Shown one piece after another: positions 1 through 8,263 of a stretch of 22,593 nucleotides of DNA. The stretch spans positions 1-22,593 of the forward strand of contig CALGYY010000289.1 of NCBI GenBank assembly GCA_937934705.1, in the 5' to 3' direction. The stretch comes from an uncultured Bacteroidota bacterium. GTDB taxonomy: Bacteria; Bacteroidota; Bacteroidia; Bacteroidales; CAIWKO01. How positions within the stretch are numbered: position 1 is the first letter of the stretch; every line of letters starts with the position of its first letter. Both the position numbers and the translations under genes were made by a program. Below the pieces are notes generated by a model. It worked only from the letters and a program-made list of their open reading frames with translations. It ran no database searches and had not been told where the DNA came from.

Positions 1-517
1 TGTCCTTCAGCGATTTTTCATACGACTGGGTGACATTGGTTTCAAGTTGCTGGATTTTATCTTTGAAGGGTTTCAGGATCTCCTCCACCTTATCCCGGTT
101 ATAGTTCGAAAGGTCTTCCGAGTTCTTTTTCAGGATCTGATGTGCCAGGTTCTCAAATTCCAGCTTCATTTTCTGCTGAATCTGATCAATCTCTGCTTTA
201 TGTTCCTCAAGTCTTTTGATCAGATTCTCCTTCTCGGTCCCCAGGCGGGTTTGTTCCGAACGGAGAACAAGGATTTGTTCGCGGCTTTCTTCCAGCTTGC
301 TGACCAGACCCGACACTTCTTCTCCCGACTGCCGGGCTCTTTCTTCAGCAATGGCTGCCACTTTCTCCCGATCTGCTATGCGGTTAAGGAGTTCTTTTTC
401 CTGTACAGTGAAAACAGCCTGCTGCTTCTGCAGTTTCTTCAGGTAAACAATCCATACGAGGATAGCAGCGACGAGGCCTGCCAGTAAACCAATTGAAAGA
501 TAAATCAGTTCCGTCAT
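1..517 (-). CDS. rmuC: RmuC family DNA recombination protein, N-terminal part (cut by window edge)
   Basis: This is an open frame from ATG at 517 running off the left edge, giving 172 codons with no stop. Residues 1-25 form one membrane helix (MTELIYLSIGLLAGLVAAIL). About 100 residues of charged Glu/Lys/Arg/Gln-rich coiled coil follow. The segment FENLAHQILKKNSEDLS then leads into DKVEEILKPFKDKIQQLE, which is the typical entry to the RmuC domain. RmuC proteins are membrane-tethered, nuclease-fold-like proteins linked to limiting sequence inversions and recombination; the catalytic-like domain would lie beyond the edge. The gene lies 70 bases downstream of the phosphoesterase gene on the same strand and may be co-transcribed. 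A near-consensus -7 box (TATATTTA, minus strand, 527-534) sits so close to the ATG that a leader would be only a few bases long. Confidence 0.85.
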   Translation of the reverse strand, partial: MTELIYLSIGLLAGLVAAILVWIVYLKKLQKQQAVFTVQEKELLNRIADREKVAAIAEERARQSGEEVSGLVSKLEESREQILVLRSEQTRLGTEKENLIKRLEEHKAEIDQIQQKMKLEFENLAHQILKKNSEDLSNYNRDKVEEILKPFKDKIQQLETNVTQSYEKSLKD

Positions 518-587
518 AATAAAAGGTAAATATAGCAATAAATTCTCTTCTGAGCAGGATACCTCATTGGTGGAGATTCCCTGACCA

Positions 588-1862
588 TCACATTTGATCC
601 CTTTGCAGGGTCAGCACTGTAATTTCAGGGGGAACACCAATGCGTCCGGGAAACCCCAGATAGCCCAGGCCAGGGTTCACATGCAATACCTGCCTGCCCC
701 AATAATATAATCCCCAGTATTCCGGATAGAAATACTGAACCGGGCTCCAGCGGAAACCCCGGAATTCTGCCGCCAGTTGCATGGCATGCGTGTGTCCCGC
801 CAGGGTTAAGTCGATATTGGTGCTGCCTTTTACCTCCACCGACCAGTGTGTGGGGATATGCGACAAAAGTATACTGAAACTCCTGCTGTCAGTCCCCTTC
901 ATCGCCTCATGCAATTTACCGCGCTGGCGGAAGGGTGGAAGGCCCCAGCTGTCAACACCGATCAGTACGATGGAATCCTGATCCTTTTTAATACTAATGT
1001 TCCTGTTTCGCAGTAATTCAAATCCCATGGAAGTGATGATGCCCGACAAGACGGAATCCTCCGGATCGCTGATTTGTAATTGCTTGACTTTCATATAGTC
1101 ATCCTGGTCGTGATTCCCCAATACTGCGAATTTTCCCAGGGGTGCATTCAGCTTTCTGAAAAACTCCACATATGGAGTCGCCTCTGCCGCCTCAATGTTG
1201 ATCATATCGCCGGTAAAAACGATAAGGTCAGGATGAGCTTCCTGCATTTTGGTGAATGCAGGTTCCAGTTCCCGTGGGCTGAAAAAACTGCCCAGATGTG
1301 TATCAGAAATGTGCAGGATGCGGATTCCGTCAAATTTTTCCGGTAATTTCTTGAAACTGATATTGTACTCCCTGACCTGGAAATCAGTGCGGGTGTTAAT
1401 CATCCCATGGATCATGTATGCAAAAAGGCACCATCCCAGAATATAACCCACCCAGCTGAAGAGTTTGAATCGGTGAAGGGCTCTGACGAAGTCATAGTGT
1501 TTTTTATGCTGAAAAAGAAAGCTGATGAACTGAATGAAAAATAAAAGGATCCGCTCTGCTGTAATAAAAATCAGCATCAGGATCTTGGGCAGATACAAAA
1601 TCAGAAAAGCCCCGGTAATGAAAAAAAGCTGGCGGTAAGATTCGTAATTCTCGTAGTTGTTGATAATGTAAAGGAAATGCGAAGAGGCATAAATAATATA
1701 TAATAAGGTAAGGCCGAAATATCCCAGGGCGAAGCTGCGCTTGTTCTTTTTATCTTTCTTTTTGTCCGGGATCAGGCGCTTCAGCCCGAAATACAGCAGT
1801 ATATCCGTGAGCAGGAGGGCGGCGATAAAAAACGAAAGGCGATACCAGAATTCCGGGCTCAT
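588..1862 (-). CDS. Membrane-anchored calcineurin-like metallophosphoesterase
   Basis: The product has 424 residues from ATG at 1862. The N-terminal 155 residues contain about four hydrophobic helices (roughly 8-27, 45-67, 79-117 and 135-155) with a Lys-rich loop at 33-42. A complete calcineurin-like phosphoesterase domain follows: DTH at 187-189, GD at 218-219, GNHD at 249-252, SH at 334-335 and GHTH at 356-359. These supply the expected ligands for a two-metal site. The layout resembles the YkuE/YaeI group of membrane phosphoesterases, some of which act on lipid or envelope phosphates; the substrate here is unknown. A TTG 24 bases upstream would add eight residues, but it lies inside the hairpin of the preceding gene's terminator, so the ATG is preferred. 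Confidence 0.9.
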   Translation of the reverse strand: MSPEFWYRLSFFIAALLLTDILLYFGLKRLIPDKKKDKKNKRSFALGYFGLTLLYIIYASSHFLYIINNYENYESYRQLFFITGAFLILYLPKILMLIFITAERILLFFIQFISFLFQHKKHYDFVRALHRFKLFSWVGYILGWCLFAYMIHGMINTRTDFQVREYNISFKKLPEKFDGIRILHISDTHLGSFFSPRELEPAFTKMQEAHPDLIVFTGDMINIEAAEATPYVEFFRKLNAPLGKFAVLGNHDQDDYMKVKQLQISDPEDSVLSGIITSMGFELLRNRNISIKKDQDSIVLIGVDSWGLPPFRQRGKLHEAMKGTDSRSFSILLSHIPTHWSVEVKGSTNIDLTLAGHTHAMQLAAEFRGFRWSPVQYFYPEYWGLYYWGRQVLHVNPGLGYLGFPGRIGVPPEITVLTLQRDQM

Positions 1863-1900
1863 AAAAAAAGAAAAGCTGTTACGCAAAAGTAACAGCTTTT
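1863..1900 (-). terminator. Rho-independent terminator of the Fn3-like secreted protein gene
   Basis: A perfect 12-bp inverted repeat (AAAAGCTGTTAC at 1871-1882 and its complement at 1889-1900, loop of 6) is followed on the minus strand by a C and then seven T (1863-1869). It lies just past the stop codon at 1920. Its T tract abuts the ATG of the next gene at 1862, so that gene has no room for an independent leader. Confidence 0.85.
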
Positions 1901-1919
1901 CTTAAACGGGCTTTGAATA

Positions 1920-3407
1920 TTAGCGGTCGATGACCAGCTTTTTGGTGATGGTTTTATCTGCGCCTTCGAACTTGACGAGATAAATGCCGCTCACCAGATG
2001 GTCGAGGTTGAATTGCAGGTTGTTCTTTCCGGTCCTGAGCTGTAGATTTTTGCTGAAGACCGTTTCGCCGATAATATTGGAAATGCTCATAACAAGCTGT
2101 CCGCTGTTTGTACTTTCGATGTCAACATTCAGACGTCCGCTGCATGGATTGGGGAACATGGAGATACTTTCATTTGAGAAGGAAGCTTCTGCAATACCGA
2201 TTCCTGCTCCGGTTTCCATGGACCAAACAGAACTCCATCCGGATGTATCAACAGCCGTAATCGATTTCACCCTCCAGTAATAAGTGGTGAAGGCCTCCAG
2301 TTCATCGGTGATCTTGTAAAGGTTCGTATCAACGATGTACTCAACAGGATTCGTGAATCCAGCTACTGTATCGAGTTGAAGGATGTAATGATCCGTGTTT
2401 TTGAGGGCGACCCATTTCAGTTCCGGGACAGTCGTAGTTGTTGCACCATTGGCGGGACTGCTTAGAGTCACCGTATTCAGTGTTTTGAATTTTCTGATCT
2501 CAACCCAGTCGGTAGTATCGTAAACATTGCGTGCACGAACGCTCCAATAATAAACTGTGTCAAAAAGCAGGGTGGGTGAAGTGGCTTTGGCATACTGGAT
2601 CACCTGTGCAAGGTTCCTTGCAACCGATGAAGAGTCCACCGTAACAATCTGAGGGGAAGTCATATTGGAATCCAGAGAGAAAGCGATGTCATAATAAGTG
2701 GATTTGACATAAGTCCAGCGTACTTCAAGGGCGACTACATGGAGTGTGTCGAAATTGCTTGACGGGCGCAACAGTGCAAAGCTGTCGAGTGTGGCAAAAG
2801 TGATGGGGCTTGACCAGCTGGAGGTGTCGGCAGAGTGCATGGTGCGCATCCTCAGATAGTAGTTCTGTCCGAAGTAAAGCTGACGGGTATTTGTAACCAC
2901 AGTGGGGCTGGCGATAATATCAGACCTTTTTAGCGGACTGTCGAAGGTCATCGCACTGTCGACTTCCCACTGATAGGCAGTAACCCCGGCAATTGCGGTC
3001 CATTTAATTTCAACAACCGGTGTCTGTTCAACAGCCCCTGTCAAGGGAGCAGTAATGCTGACCAGATCACGGGTGGTGAAACTCCAGCGGGCTGACCATG
3101 CTGATGAATCCGTAAATCCGATGGCCTTGACACGCCAGTAGTAGATCTCACCGAAAAGGAGATCACTTACATAAACGGCTGTACTTCCCGTGTTCAAGAT
3201 ATCAGAGGTGGTAAAATTGGAATCAATCGAATACTCAATTTTATAGGTCCACGCTCCGGCAACAGCACCCCAGTCGAGCAGGGTATAGGGGGCGATATTG
3301 CTTGCGCCATTTGCTGGCGCAGTCAGAGCCGGGGCGTCAATATTCGTTGCAGCAAGTGCTGCAAAGGCCGGGATCAGGAACAAAAAGGTAAAAATATTCT
3401 TCTTCAT
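1920..3407 (-). CDS. Secreted protein with four Fn3-like repeats and a T9SS type A sorting domain
   Basis: The product has 495 residues. A signal peptide (MKKNIFTFLFLIPAFAALA) is followed by four tandem beta-sandwich repeats of about 90-100 residues. Each opens with a Pro-rich L.xP.NGA-type strand and contains the YYWRVKA / YYLRMRT / YYWSVRA / YYWRVKS signature plus a W..SF.T closing strand. This is the fibronectin-III-like pattern of Bacteroidota surface proteins. Residues from about 417 (MFPNPCSG ... SGIYLVKF ... KKLVIDR) form a T9SS type A C-terminal sorting domain, so the protein should cross the outer membrane and be released or anchored at the surface. No catalytic motif is visible; a binding or adhesive role is inference. 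It follows the beta-propeller T9SS gene after 66 bases with no clear promoter between them. Confidence 0.88.
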   Translation of the reverse strand: MKKNIFTFLFLIPAFAALAATNIDAPALTAPANGASNIAPYTLLDWGAVAGAWTYKIEYSIDSNFTTSDILNTGSTAVYVSDLLFGEIYYWRVKAIGFTDSSAWSARWSFTTRDLVSITAPLTGAVEQTPVVEIKWTAIAGVTAYQWEVDSAMTFDSPLKRSDIIASPTVVTNTRQLYFGQNYYLRMRTMHSADTSSWSSPITFATLDSFALLRPSSNFDTLHVVALEVRWTYVKSTYYDIAFSLDSNMTSPQIVTVDSSSVARNLAQVIQYAKATSPTLLFDTVYYWSVRARNVYDTTDWVEIRKFKTLNTVTLSSPANGATTTTVPELKWVALKNTDHYILQLDTVAGFTNPVEYIVDTNLYKITDELEAFTTYYWRVKSITAVDTSGWSSVWSMETGAGIGIAEASFSNESISMFPNPCSGRLNVDIESTNSGQLVMSISNIIGETVFSKNLQLRTGKNNLQFNLDHLVSGIYLVKFEGADKTITKKLVIDR

Positions 3408-3435
3408 TTTGCAGGTGTTAAAGGTTATGAAAAGG

Positions 3436-3464
3436 AAGGAAGCCTGAAGAATTCAGGCTTCCTT
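3436..3464 (-). terminator. Hairpin between two T9SS cargo genes (terminator or mRNA-stabilising)
   Basis: A perfect 13-bp inverted repeat (AAGGAAGCCTGAA at 3436-3448 and its complement at 3452-3464, 3-base loop) begins 10 bases past the stop of the upstream gene. On the minus strand only a broken T run follows (CTTTTCAT). Termination may therefore be partial, and readthrough into the next cargo gene is plausible. Confidence 0.65.
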
Positions 3465-3473
3465 AAAACATCT

Positions 3474-6299
3474 TTATCGGGTGAGAACAAATTTCTGTGA
3501 AGTGCTCTCTTTTCCGGCGATCAGTTGCATCACGTAAGTTCCGCGGCTCAGATCACTGAGGTCGAAGTATTCGGACTGCGAACCCACTGACATCTGACCC
3601 AGGTCAATTGTTTTGACAACACGGCCAAAGAGGTCGTAAATATTCACCACAACTTTAGATGCAACAGGCAGCGTAATATTAATACCGGCCTGGTCAATCA
3701 CCGGGTTGGGGAAGATCCTCAGGCCCGGTTTTGCGAGCACAGGGGTAGCATCCACTTCAGGAACAGAACTCATGAACATGTTGGTTTCAAAGAAGCCGCG
3801 TCCATGGGTTCCGATGTAAACCATTCCGTAATTGGTCATGTCAGGAACAAGCTGGCTTTGCTGACGTATACCAAAAACCGGCACCCTGTTCATCCCCGTA
3901 TTCTCTTCGGTCCACACGATTGCGGCGGCAGAAGCGGTGATGTTTTCCGTGGCATAGATCCCATATTCGGTTCCGACCAGAACCACGTTGGGGTTACTCA
4001 TTTCAATCATGGCTGAATAAACCGGCATCGCGGGAAGCTTGTTACCTGCTGTGGTCCCCTGCTTGGCTGTAAAAGTAGGATCAGTATTCAGGGCATTGGA
4101 GGAATAGTATACATAAGTGGTATTTCCGTAATCGCCGAGCACAACAACCAGTCTTGAGGGATCATTGGGATCAATAGCGATACCGGTGATGGAGCGACCG
4201 GAGAAACTTTCGATCAGTTTCTGTTCGATCACACATTCAGTTCCGCCAATGGTACCATTCACGGAATCTTTCACGGCCAGGATATTGGAGATCCTGTATA
4301 AAGCACCTGAAGCAGTTCCGAGGAAGAGGTAATTGCCGCAGTTTGAAATGGCCATGGTGTTGCAGTTCACATTGCTGATCTTTACCCATGCCGGTGTGAT
4401 GGAGAAATCCAGGGCTTGTTTGGTCATCCAGATACCGCTGGTCAATGCAACAAAGAACTTGGATGAAATGATGTCCTGTACACTGATCTCTTCAAGTGAA
4501 TCAACAGCGAAGGGAAGAATATATTGGAAAGGATAATTGTTGTTATTGCTCTTGACAACCACAGTCTCTCCTGCATTGTAATCCTTGTCAGCAACAAAGG
4601 TCACAGAATCAAAACTGTAATAATCAGCAAAACTTTCCCAATGAAGCAGGGGGGTAACAAACTGACCGAAACTTGATGAAGATCCCGGAGTTGCAGTCCC
4701 GATCATGGTGGGGCTGAAGAATTTCTCTTCTGTGGCTGACTGATAGGTTACTCCCTTATCCGGAGTTCTCCAGGTACCGCCATACTGCATGGTTCCAAAG
4801 AAAACTGAGGGGCTGATGGCGGAGAATGCTGACCAACCACCGTCACCGCCAAAGAGGACTTCTGCATATTTGGGGTCAACTCCGGTTCTTGGAAGATAGG
4901 GTACGCTGTTGTCCTGTGTTCCACCCATCACCTCACCTGTCTTGGATTGAGCGACCGTGTAAAATTGGGTGACATTGAAATTCTTATTAATGGCCTGCCA
5001 GGTCACACCGAGGTCATGTGTTTTATAAAGTCCTCCATCACAACCAACATAAAAAGTATTGGGGTCTGTTTTCGAGAAAACAAGAGCATGGATATCAACG
5101 TGCACTTCATAGCCGGCTGTGACCTGAGTGAAATTCCCACCTGTATAGTATCTCCAGATGTTAATACCACCGGCGAACAAAAGGTTGGGGTCCACAGGAG
5201 ATACGGCCATGACATTGTCATAGTCGCCCTGCCCGTTATCACCAAAGAGGTCGAATGAGGGTGCAAGTCCGGGTCCGATCAGGGTCCAGTTCTGTCCTTT
5301 GTCAGTTGAACGGTAAACACCTTTGAGTTTGCCTCTGTTAGCGTTTGAAACAGGATAAACAGCATTGTAATACATTACATTGGGGTCGGAAGGTGCAATA
5401 GCAACTTCAACACGTCCATTACCGGTGGTAGCACTTCTGTCAACGAAAGTCCCCTCATTGCCATTTGGGCTGACATACAGCTTATTGCCGACAACGGCAG
5501 CGACTGTTCCATCAGATCCGACAACAACGGTGGTGCTGTTGCCGGTGTTGGGGGTGGTGCCGGTCACATAAATGGGGTTCACCCATTCTGTTCCGCTCCA
5601 GAACAACATACCCTTCTTGGTGGCAACGTACAGGCGGCCTGTGGTTTTGTCGAAGTCAATCTTATTGACGAAAGCCCAGGTGTCGTTGGTATTGTTTGGG
5701 GCAGCAGGTGTAGCCCCGTTGTAAATAGCCCAGGTATTGCCACCGTCGGTTGATTCATAGAGACCTGTTCCCAGGAAGCCTGGTGTGCCGTAAGGTGAAT
5801 CAACATTGGCAAAGCTTTCACCGGTTCCGACATACAGGGCTCCGGTGATTGGGTTCTGAGCGATACAGGCGATATTAATATCGGGGAAACTGCTGACCGG
5901 GATCCATGAGGAGCCTCCTGATGCAGATTTCCAGAGTCCTCCGCTGACCGCTCCTGCGTACATCAGGGAAGGATTATCTTTATCGATCAGGATAGCGCGG
6001 ACACGGCCACCTACATTGTTGGGGCCGAGTTCACTCCAGGTGATGCCCAGGGCTTTACTGTTGTTCAGTTCAGCGATCTGTTTCCGGGCATTCAATACTT
6101 CCTCAATGCTGATGGTGCCGGTGATTTTGTTGTTGCGGATAGAAGCGAGCCATTCAAGGGCACCATGTATCCCGTTCTCAATGGTGGCTTTCCGGGGATG
6201 ATACTTTCTCTGCTCCTTATTCCCCCTCACTGACAGAATTACTGCGAAGCCAATCAGGGCCAGGGCAGCAAAACTAAAAAGTAAATTTCTGCTTTTCAT
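3474..6299 (-). CDS. Secreted Asp-box/BNR (sortilin-like) beta-propeller protein with T9SS type A sorting domain
   Basis: The product has 941 residues. An N-terminal hydrophobic export segment (about residues 7-24) precedes a long propeller region. Several Asp-box turns of the S-x-D-x-G-x-x-W type are visible: SASGGSSW, STDGGNTW, STDKGQNW and THDLGVTW, plus a degenerate TPDKGVTY. They are interleaved with YAGAVSGG, YVGTGES and YVGCDGG strands, as in VPS10/sortilin-like and BNR-repeat exoproteins. The C-terminus from about residue 861 (RIFPNPV ... SRGTYVMQL ... KFVLTR) is a T9SS type A sorting domain. No sialidase-type catalytic set is recognisable, so enzyme activity is not claimed. A good Bacteroidota promoter lies about 60 bases upstream. 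The protein is presumably surface-exposed or released. Confidence 0.88.
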   Translation of the reverse strand: MKSRNLLFSFAALALIGFAVILSVRGNKEQRKYHPRKATIENGIHGALEWLASIRNNKITGTISIEEVLNARKQIAELNNSKALGITWSELGPNNVGGRVRAILIDKDNPSLMYAGAVSGGLWKSASGGSSWIPVSSFPDINIACIAQNPITGALYVGTGESFANVDSPYGTPGFLGTGLYESTDGGNTWAIYNGATPAAPNNTNDTWAFVNKIDFDKTTGRLYVATKKGMLFWSGTEWVNPIYVTGTTPNTGNSTTVVVGSDGTVAAVVGNKLYVSPNGNEGTFVDRSATTGNGRVEVAIAPSDPNVMYYNAVYPVSNANRGKLKGVYRSTDKGQNWTLIGPGLAPSFDLFGDNGQGDYDNVMAVSPVDPNLLFAGGINIWRYYTGGNFTQVTAGYEVHVDIHALVFSKTDPNTFYVGCDGGLYKTHDLGVTWQAINKNFNVTQFYTVAQSKTGEVMGGTQDNSVPYLPRTGVDPKYAEVLFGGDGGWSAFSAISPSVFFGTMQYGGTWRTPDKGVTYQSATEEKFFSPTMIGTATPGSSSSFGQFVTPLLHWESFADYYSFDSVTFVADKDYNAGETVVVKSNNNNYPFQYILPFAVDSLEEISVQDIISSKFFVALTSGIWMTKQALDFSITPAWVKISNVNCNTMAISNCGNYLFLGTASGALYRISNILAVKDSVNGTIGGTECVIEQKLIESFSGRSITGIAIDPNDPSRLVVVLGDYGNTTYVYYSSNALNTDPTFTAKQGTTAGNKLPAMPVYSAMIEMSNPNVVLVGTEYGIYATENITASAAAIVWTEENTGMNRVPVFGIRQQSQLVPDMTNYGMVYIGTHGRGFFETNMFMSSVPEVDATPVLAKPGLRIFPNPVIDQAGINITLPVASKVVVNIYDLFGRVVKTIDLGQMSVGSQSEYFDLSDLSRGTYVMQLIAGKESTSQKFVLTR

Positions 6300-6359
6300 G
6301 TGTTTGTATTTGTTGTTTTGACAATTTATTGATTTCAGGTAACCTTTGAAAAAAGCGGT

Positions 6360-6390
6360 CTAAAATACACCTTTTTCCGTTACCCGCAAA
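6360..6390 (-). promoter_or_regulatory. Bacteroidota-type promoter of the beta-propeller gene
   Basis: On the minus strand, TTTG (6387-6390) is followed after 19 bases by TATTTTAG (6360-6367), seven of eight matches to the -7 consensus TAnnTTTG. The ATG is at 6299, giving a leader of roughly 50 bases. The sequence between 6391 and 6542 holds no gene; it contains the direct repeat listed separately. Confidence 0.6.
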
Positions 6391-6474
6391 AGAGAAAAAT
6401 CAAAATAATTAACGCTTGCATGTGAATTTGGTGATTTCAAATATACTATGGCAGAAACAACAGGTAATTCCCAA

Positions 6475-6507
6475 TCAGTTAACGGTTGCCGGAGGTCAGT
6501 TAACGGT
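6475..6507. repeat. 12-base tandem direct repeat with 21-base period downstream of lipA
   Basis: TCAGTTAACGGT occurs at 6475-6486 and again at 6496-6507, separated by TGCCGGAGG. It lies between the lipA stop (6543) and the promoter of the beta-propeller gene. The core GTTAAC is self-complementary. No function can be assigned; a regulator-binding pair or a fragment of an intergenic repeat are both possible. Confidence 0.6.
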
Positions 6508-6542
6508 CGGAGATATGGGAATCAGGGAGGACCTCAGTTGGT

Positions 6543-7421
6543 TCAGGAGGGCGATATGTGTTTTTCGGCATGGTAGGACGACCGGACCAGCGGGGCGCTT
6601 TCCACGTGTTTGAACCCCAGGTCAATCGCGTATTGCCGGTAGCGATTGAATTGTAAGGGTTCAACATAACGGTCAGGCGGGAGGTTTTCTTTGCCCGGCC
6701 TGAGGTACTGACCGATGGTCAGGATGCGGGTACCCGTTCTGTATATATCCTCAATACTTTCATTGATTTCTTCGTCAGTTTCACCCAATCCGGCCATCAG
6801 TCCCGTTTTCGCCCGATAACCGGATTCGGACAGTATGGTCAGCACCTGCAGACTTCTGTCGTAATCTGCTGCCGGTCTGATTTCCGGGCTCAGGCGTCGT
6901 ACCGTTTCCAGGTTATGGGAGATGACCTCAGGACCGCTTTCAGCCACCATCATGATCAGTTCGGGTCGGGCGTGAAAATCCGGTATCAGGGCTTCGATAC
7001 TGACCCCGGGAACCTGGTCCTTCACTGCCCGTATGGTAGCCGCCCACAGTCCGGCTCCTTCATCTTTCAGATCGTCCCTGGTGACAGAAGTCAGCACACA
7101 ATGCCGGATCCCCAGTTCCTGAACCGCCATGGCCACTCTGATAGCTTCTTCCGGTTCAGGTGGTTCGGGTTTGCCGTGATTGACATTACAGAAGAGGCAG
7201 TTTCTTGTGCAGGTATTCCCCAGGATCATAAATGTGGCAGTACCAGCAGCCCAGCATTCTCCCTGATTCGGACAATTGCCGCTTTCGCAGATCGTATGCA
7301 GATGGTATTTCCTGAGTTTTGATTTAAGCTGGGCGTAGTGATCCGTGTTGGGGAGCTTGATCTTAAGCCATTCGGGTTTTTTGGGAAGGGATGGTTTCTG
7401 ATCCCCGGGATAATCGCACAT
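6543..7421 (-). CDS. lipA: Lipoyl synthase
   Basis: The product has 292 residues, a normal family length. LipA inserts two sulfur atoms into the octanoyl group on E2 and GcvH domains using radical SAM chemistry. The N-terminal auxiliary-cluster cysteines are C45, C50 and C56 (CESGNCPNQGEC), and the radical SAM cluster is C71, C75 and C78 (CTRNCLFC). The family's C-terminal RSS motif is at 280-282. The central strands (VLTSVTRDDLKDEGA, SHNLETV, KTGLMAGLGE) are typical. It begins 12 bases after the stop of an unrelated secreted-protein gene on the same strand, so the two are probably co-transcribed. lipB is not in the window. Confidence 0.97.
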   Translation of the reverse strand: MCDYPGDQKPSLPKKPEWLKIKLPNTDHYAQLKSKLRKYHLHTICESGNCPNQGECWAAGTATFMILGNTCTRNCLFCNVNHGKPEPPEPEEAIRVAMAVQELGIRHCVLTSVTRDDLKDEGAGLWAATIRAVKDQVPGVSIEALIPDFHARPELIMMVAESGPEVISHNLETVRRLSPEIRPAADYDRSLQVLTILSESGYRAKTGLMAGLGETDEEINESIEDIYRTGTRILTIGQYLRPGKENLPPDRYVEPLQFNRYRQYAIDLGFKHVESAPLVRSSYHAEKHISPS

Positions 7422-7433
7422 GTGAATCTTATC

Positions 7434-8183
7434 TTAGATCTTTCTTTTACCCAGGTGAAAACTGATATAAAGTGACAGGAAGAGGTTCTGTTTAGGAGTG
7501 AACGCCATCATAGGAACCGCCAGGGGATAATAGTCCAGGGTAGCTCCGCATTCAAGAGATTTCAGCAACTGATCATCAGCCCCGTATTCGAAATTCAAAC
7601 CGGTTTTACCATATACTCCGGGGTAGAAACCAAGATGGTCGAAACCTTTGAAAAATGACCCCCGTCCGTAAATCTGCTGAATATTGTGTTCTTCAGGATT
7701 AAAGCGTTCAACCACCACATCGTAAAGGCCTGTTTCTTCATTGAGTTTTACGATGTAGAGGTAAACCGGTTTTGTAATCCCCAGACTGACACCTCCATAC
7801 ATGAACCATCTCAGTTCGACACCTCCCCAATAGGGTTTACCGTTCAGTACGCGCTGCACGCCGTAGGCTCCTCTGAAAATATACAGGCTGTTGAGCTTTC
7901 CATAAATGAAACTCCTGTTGTTCTCATATTCAGAAACCACCCTTTTTTCTTTGGGGTGCTTCATGGTTACAAATTCAGCTTCCCACATCCGCTTTCTCAG
8001 GTAGGTTTTATGCTTGCCGTTTCTGTATCCAAAACCCCAGCCGCCGGTGTGGGCGAGTAGGTAGCAACTCCACTCTTTACGGAAAAGTATCTTGTTATCG
8101 ACATTGGAAGGGCTCTGTGCGCGTGCTTCCAATCCCGGCAAAAGGAGTAAAATGATGATGCCGCCAATGATCCAGGTTTTCAA
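7434..8183 (-). CDS. Secreted protein of unknown function, co-transcribed with lipA
   Basis: The product has 249 residues from a TTG start at 8183. A signal peptide (MKTWIIGGIIILLLLPGLEA, cut near ARA-QS) is followed by an aromatic-rich chain with many alternating Tyr/Phe/Gly strands, such as FGYRNGKH, LYIFRGAYG, WFMYGGVSLG and NLFLSLYISFHLG. It ends in a Phe-His-Leu beta strand. This pattern suggests an outer-membrane or periplasmic beta protein, possibly a small barrel, but I do not recognise the family. No in-frame ATG precedes the signal peptide, and a perfect -7 box at 8203-8210 leaves a leader of only about 12 bases, which supports the TTG. The lipA gene follows after 12 bases. Confidence 0.78.
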   Translation of the reverse strand: MKTWIIGGIIILLLLPGLEARAQSPSNVDNKILFRKEWSCYLLAHTGGWGFGYRNGKHKTYLRKRMWEAEFVTMKHPKEKRVVSEYENNRSFIYGKLNSLYIFRGAYGVQRVLNGKPYWGGVELRWFMYGGVSLGITKPVYLYIVKLNEETGLYDVVVERFNPEEHNIQQIYGRGSFFKGFDHLGFYPGVYGKTGLNFEYGADDQLLKSLECGATLDYYPLAVPMMAFTPKQNLFLSLYISFHLGKRKI

Positions 8184-8202
8184 TTCCTGCAGTTTGATAA
8201 CA

Positions 8203-8210
8203 CAAAGATA
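8203..8210 (-). promoter_or_regulatory. -7 promoter box for the secreted protein-lipA operon
   Basis: On the minus strand TATCTTTG matches TAnnTTTG exactly, 20 bases upstream of the TTG start. No convincing TTTG is found at the expected -33 distance. Confidence 0.5.
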
Positions 8211-8263
8211 ATGATTTTTATCCGGTTTTATTATGCGCAGGATTCATATTTCCGGTGATGCGG

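Noticed and set aside
1863..1886. TTG at 1886 as start of the phosphoesterase (eight extra residues).
   Set aside because: It falls inside the terminator hairpin of the upstream gene; the ATG at 1862 gives a normal first membrane helix.
5003..5266. Minus-strand open frame of 87 codons within the beta-propeller gene in another frame.
   Set aside because: It lies wholly inside the larger gene in a shifted frame, with no recognisable motif; the Asp-box frame is clearly the coding one.
47..6201. Numerous plus-strand open frames opposite rmuC, the phosphoesterase and the two T9SS genes.
   Set aside because: They lie wholly antisense to well-supported genes, lack family motifs and promoters, and have low-complexity composition reflecting the opposite strand.
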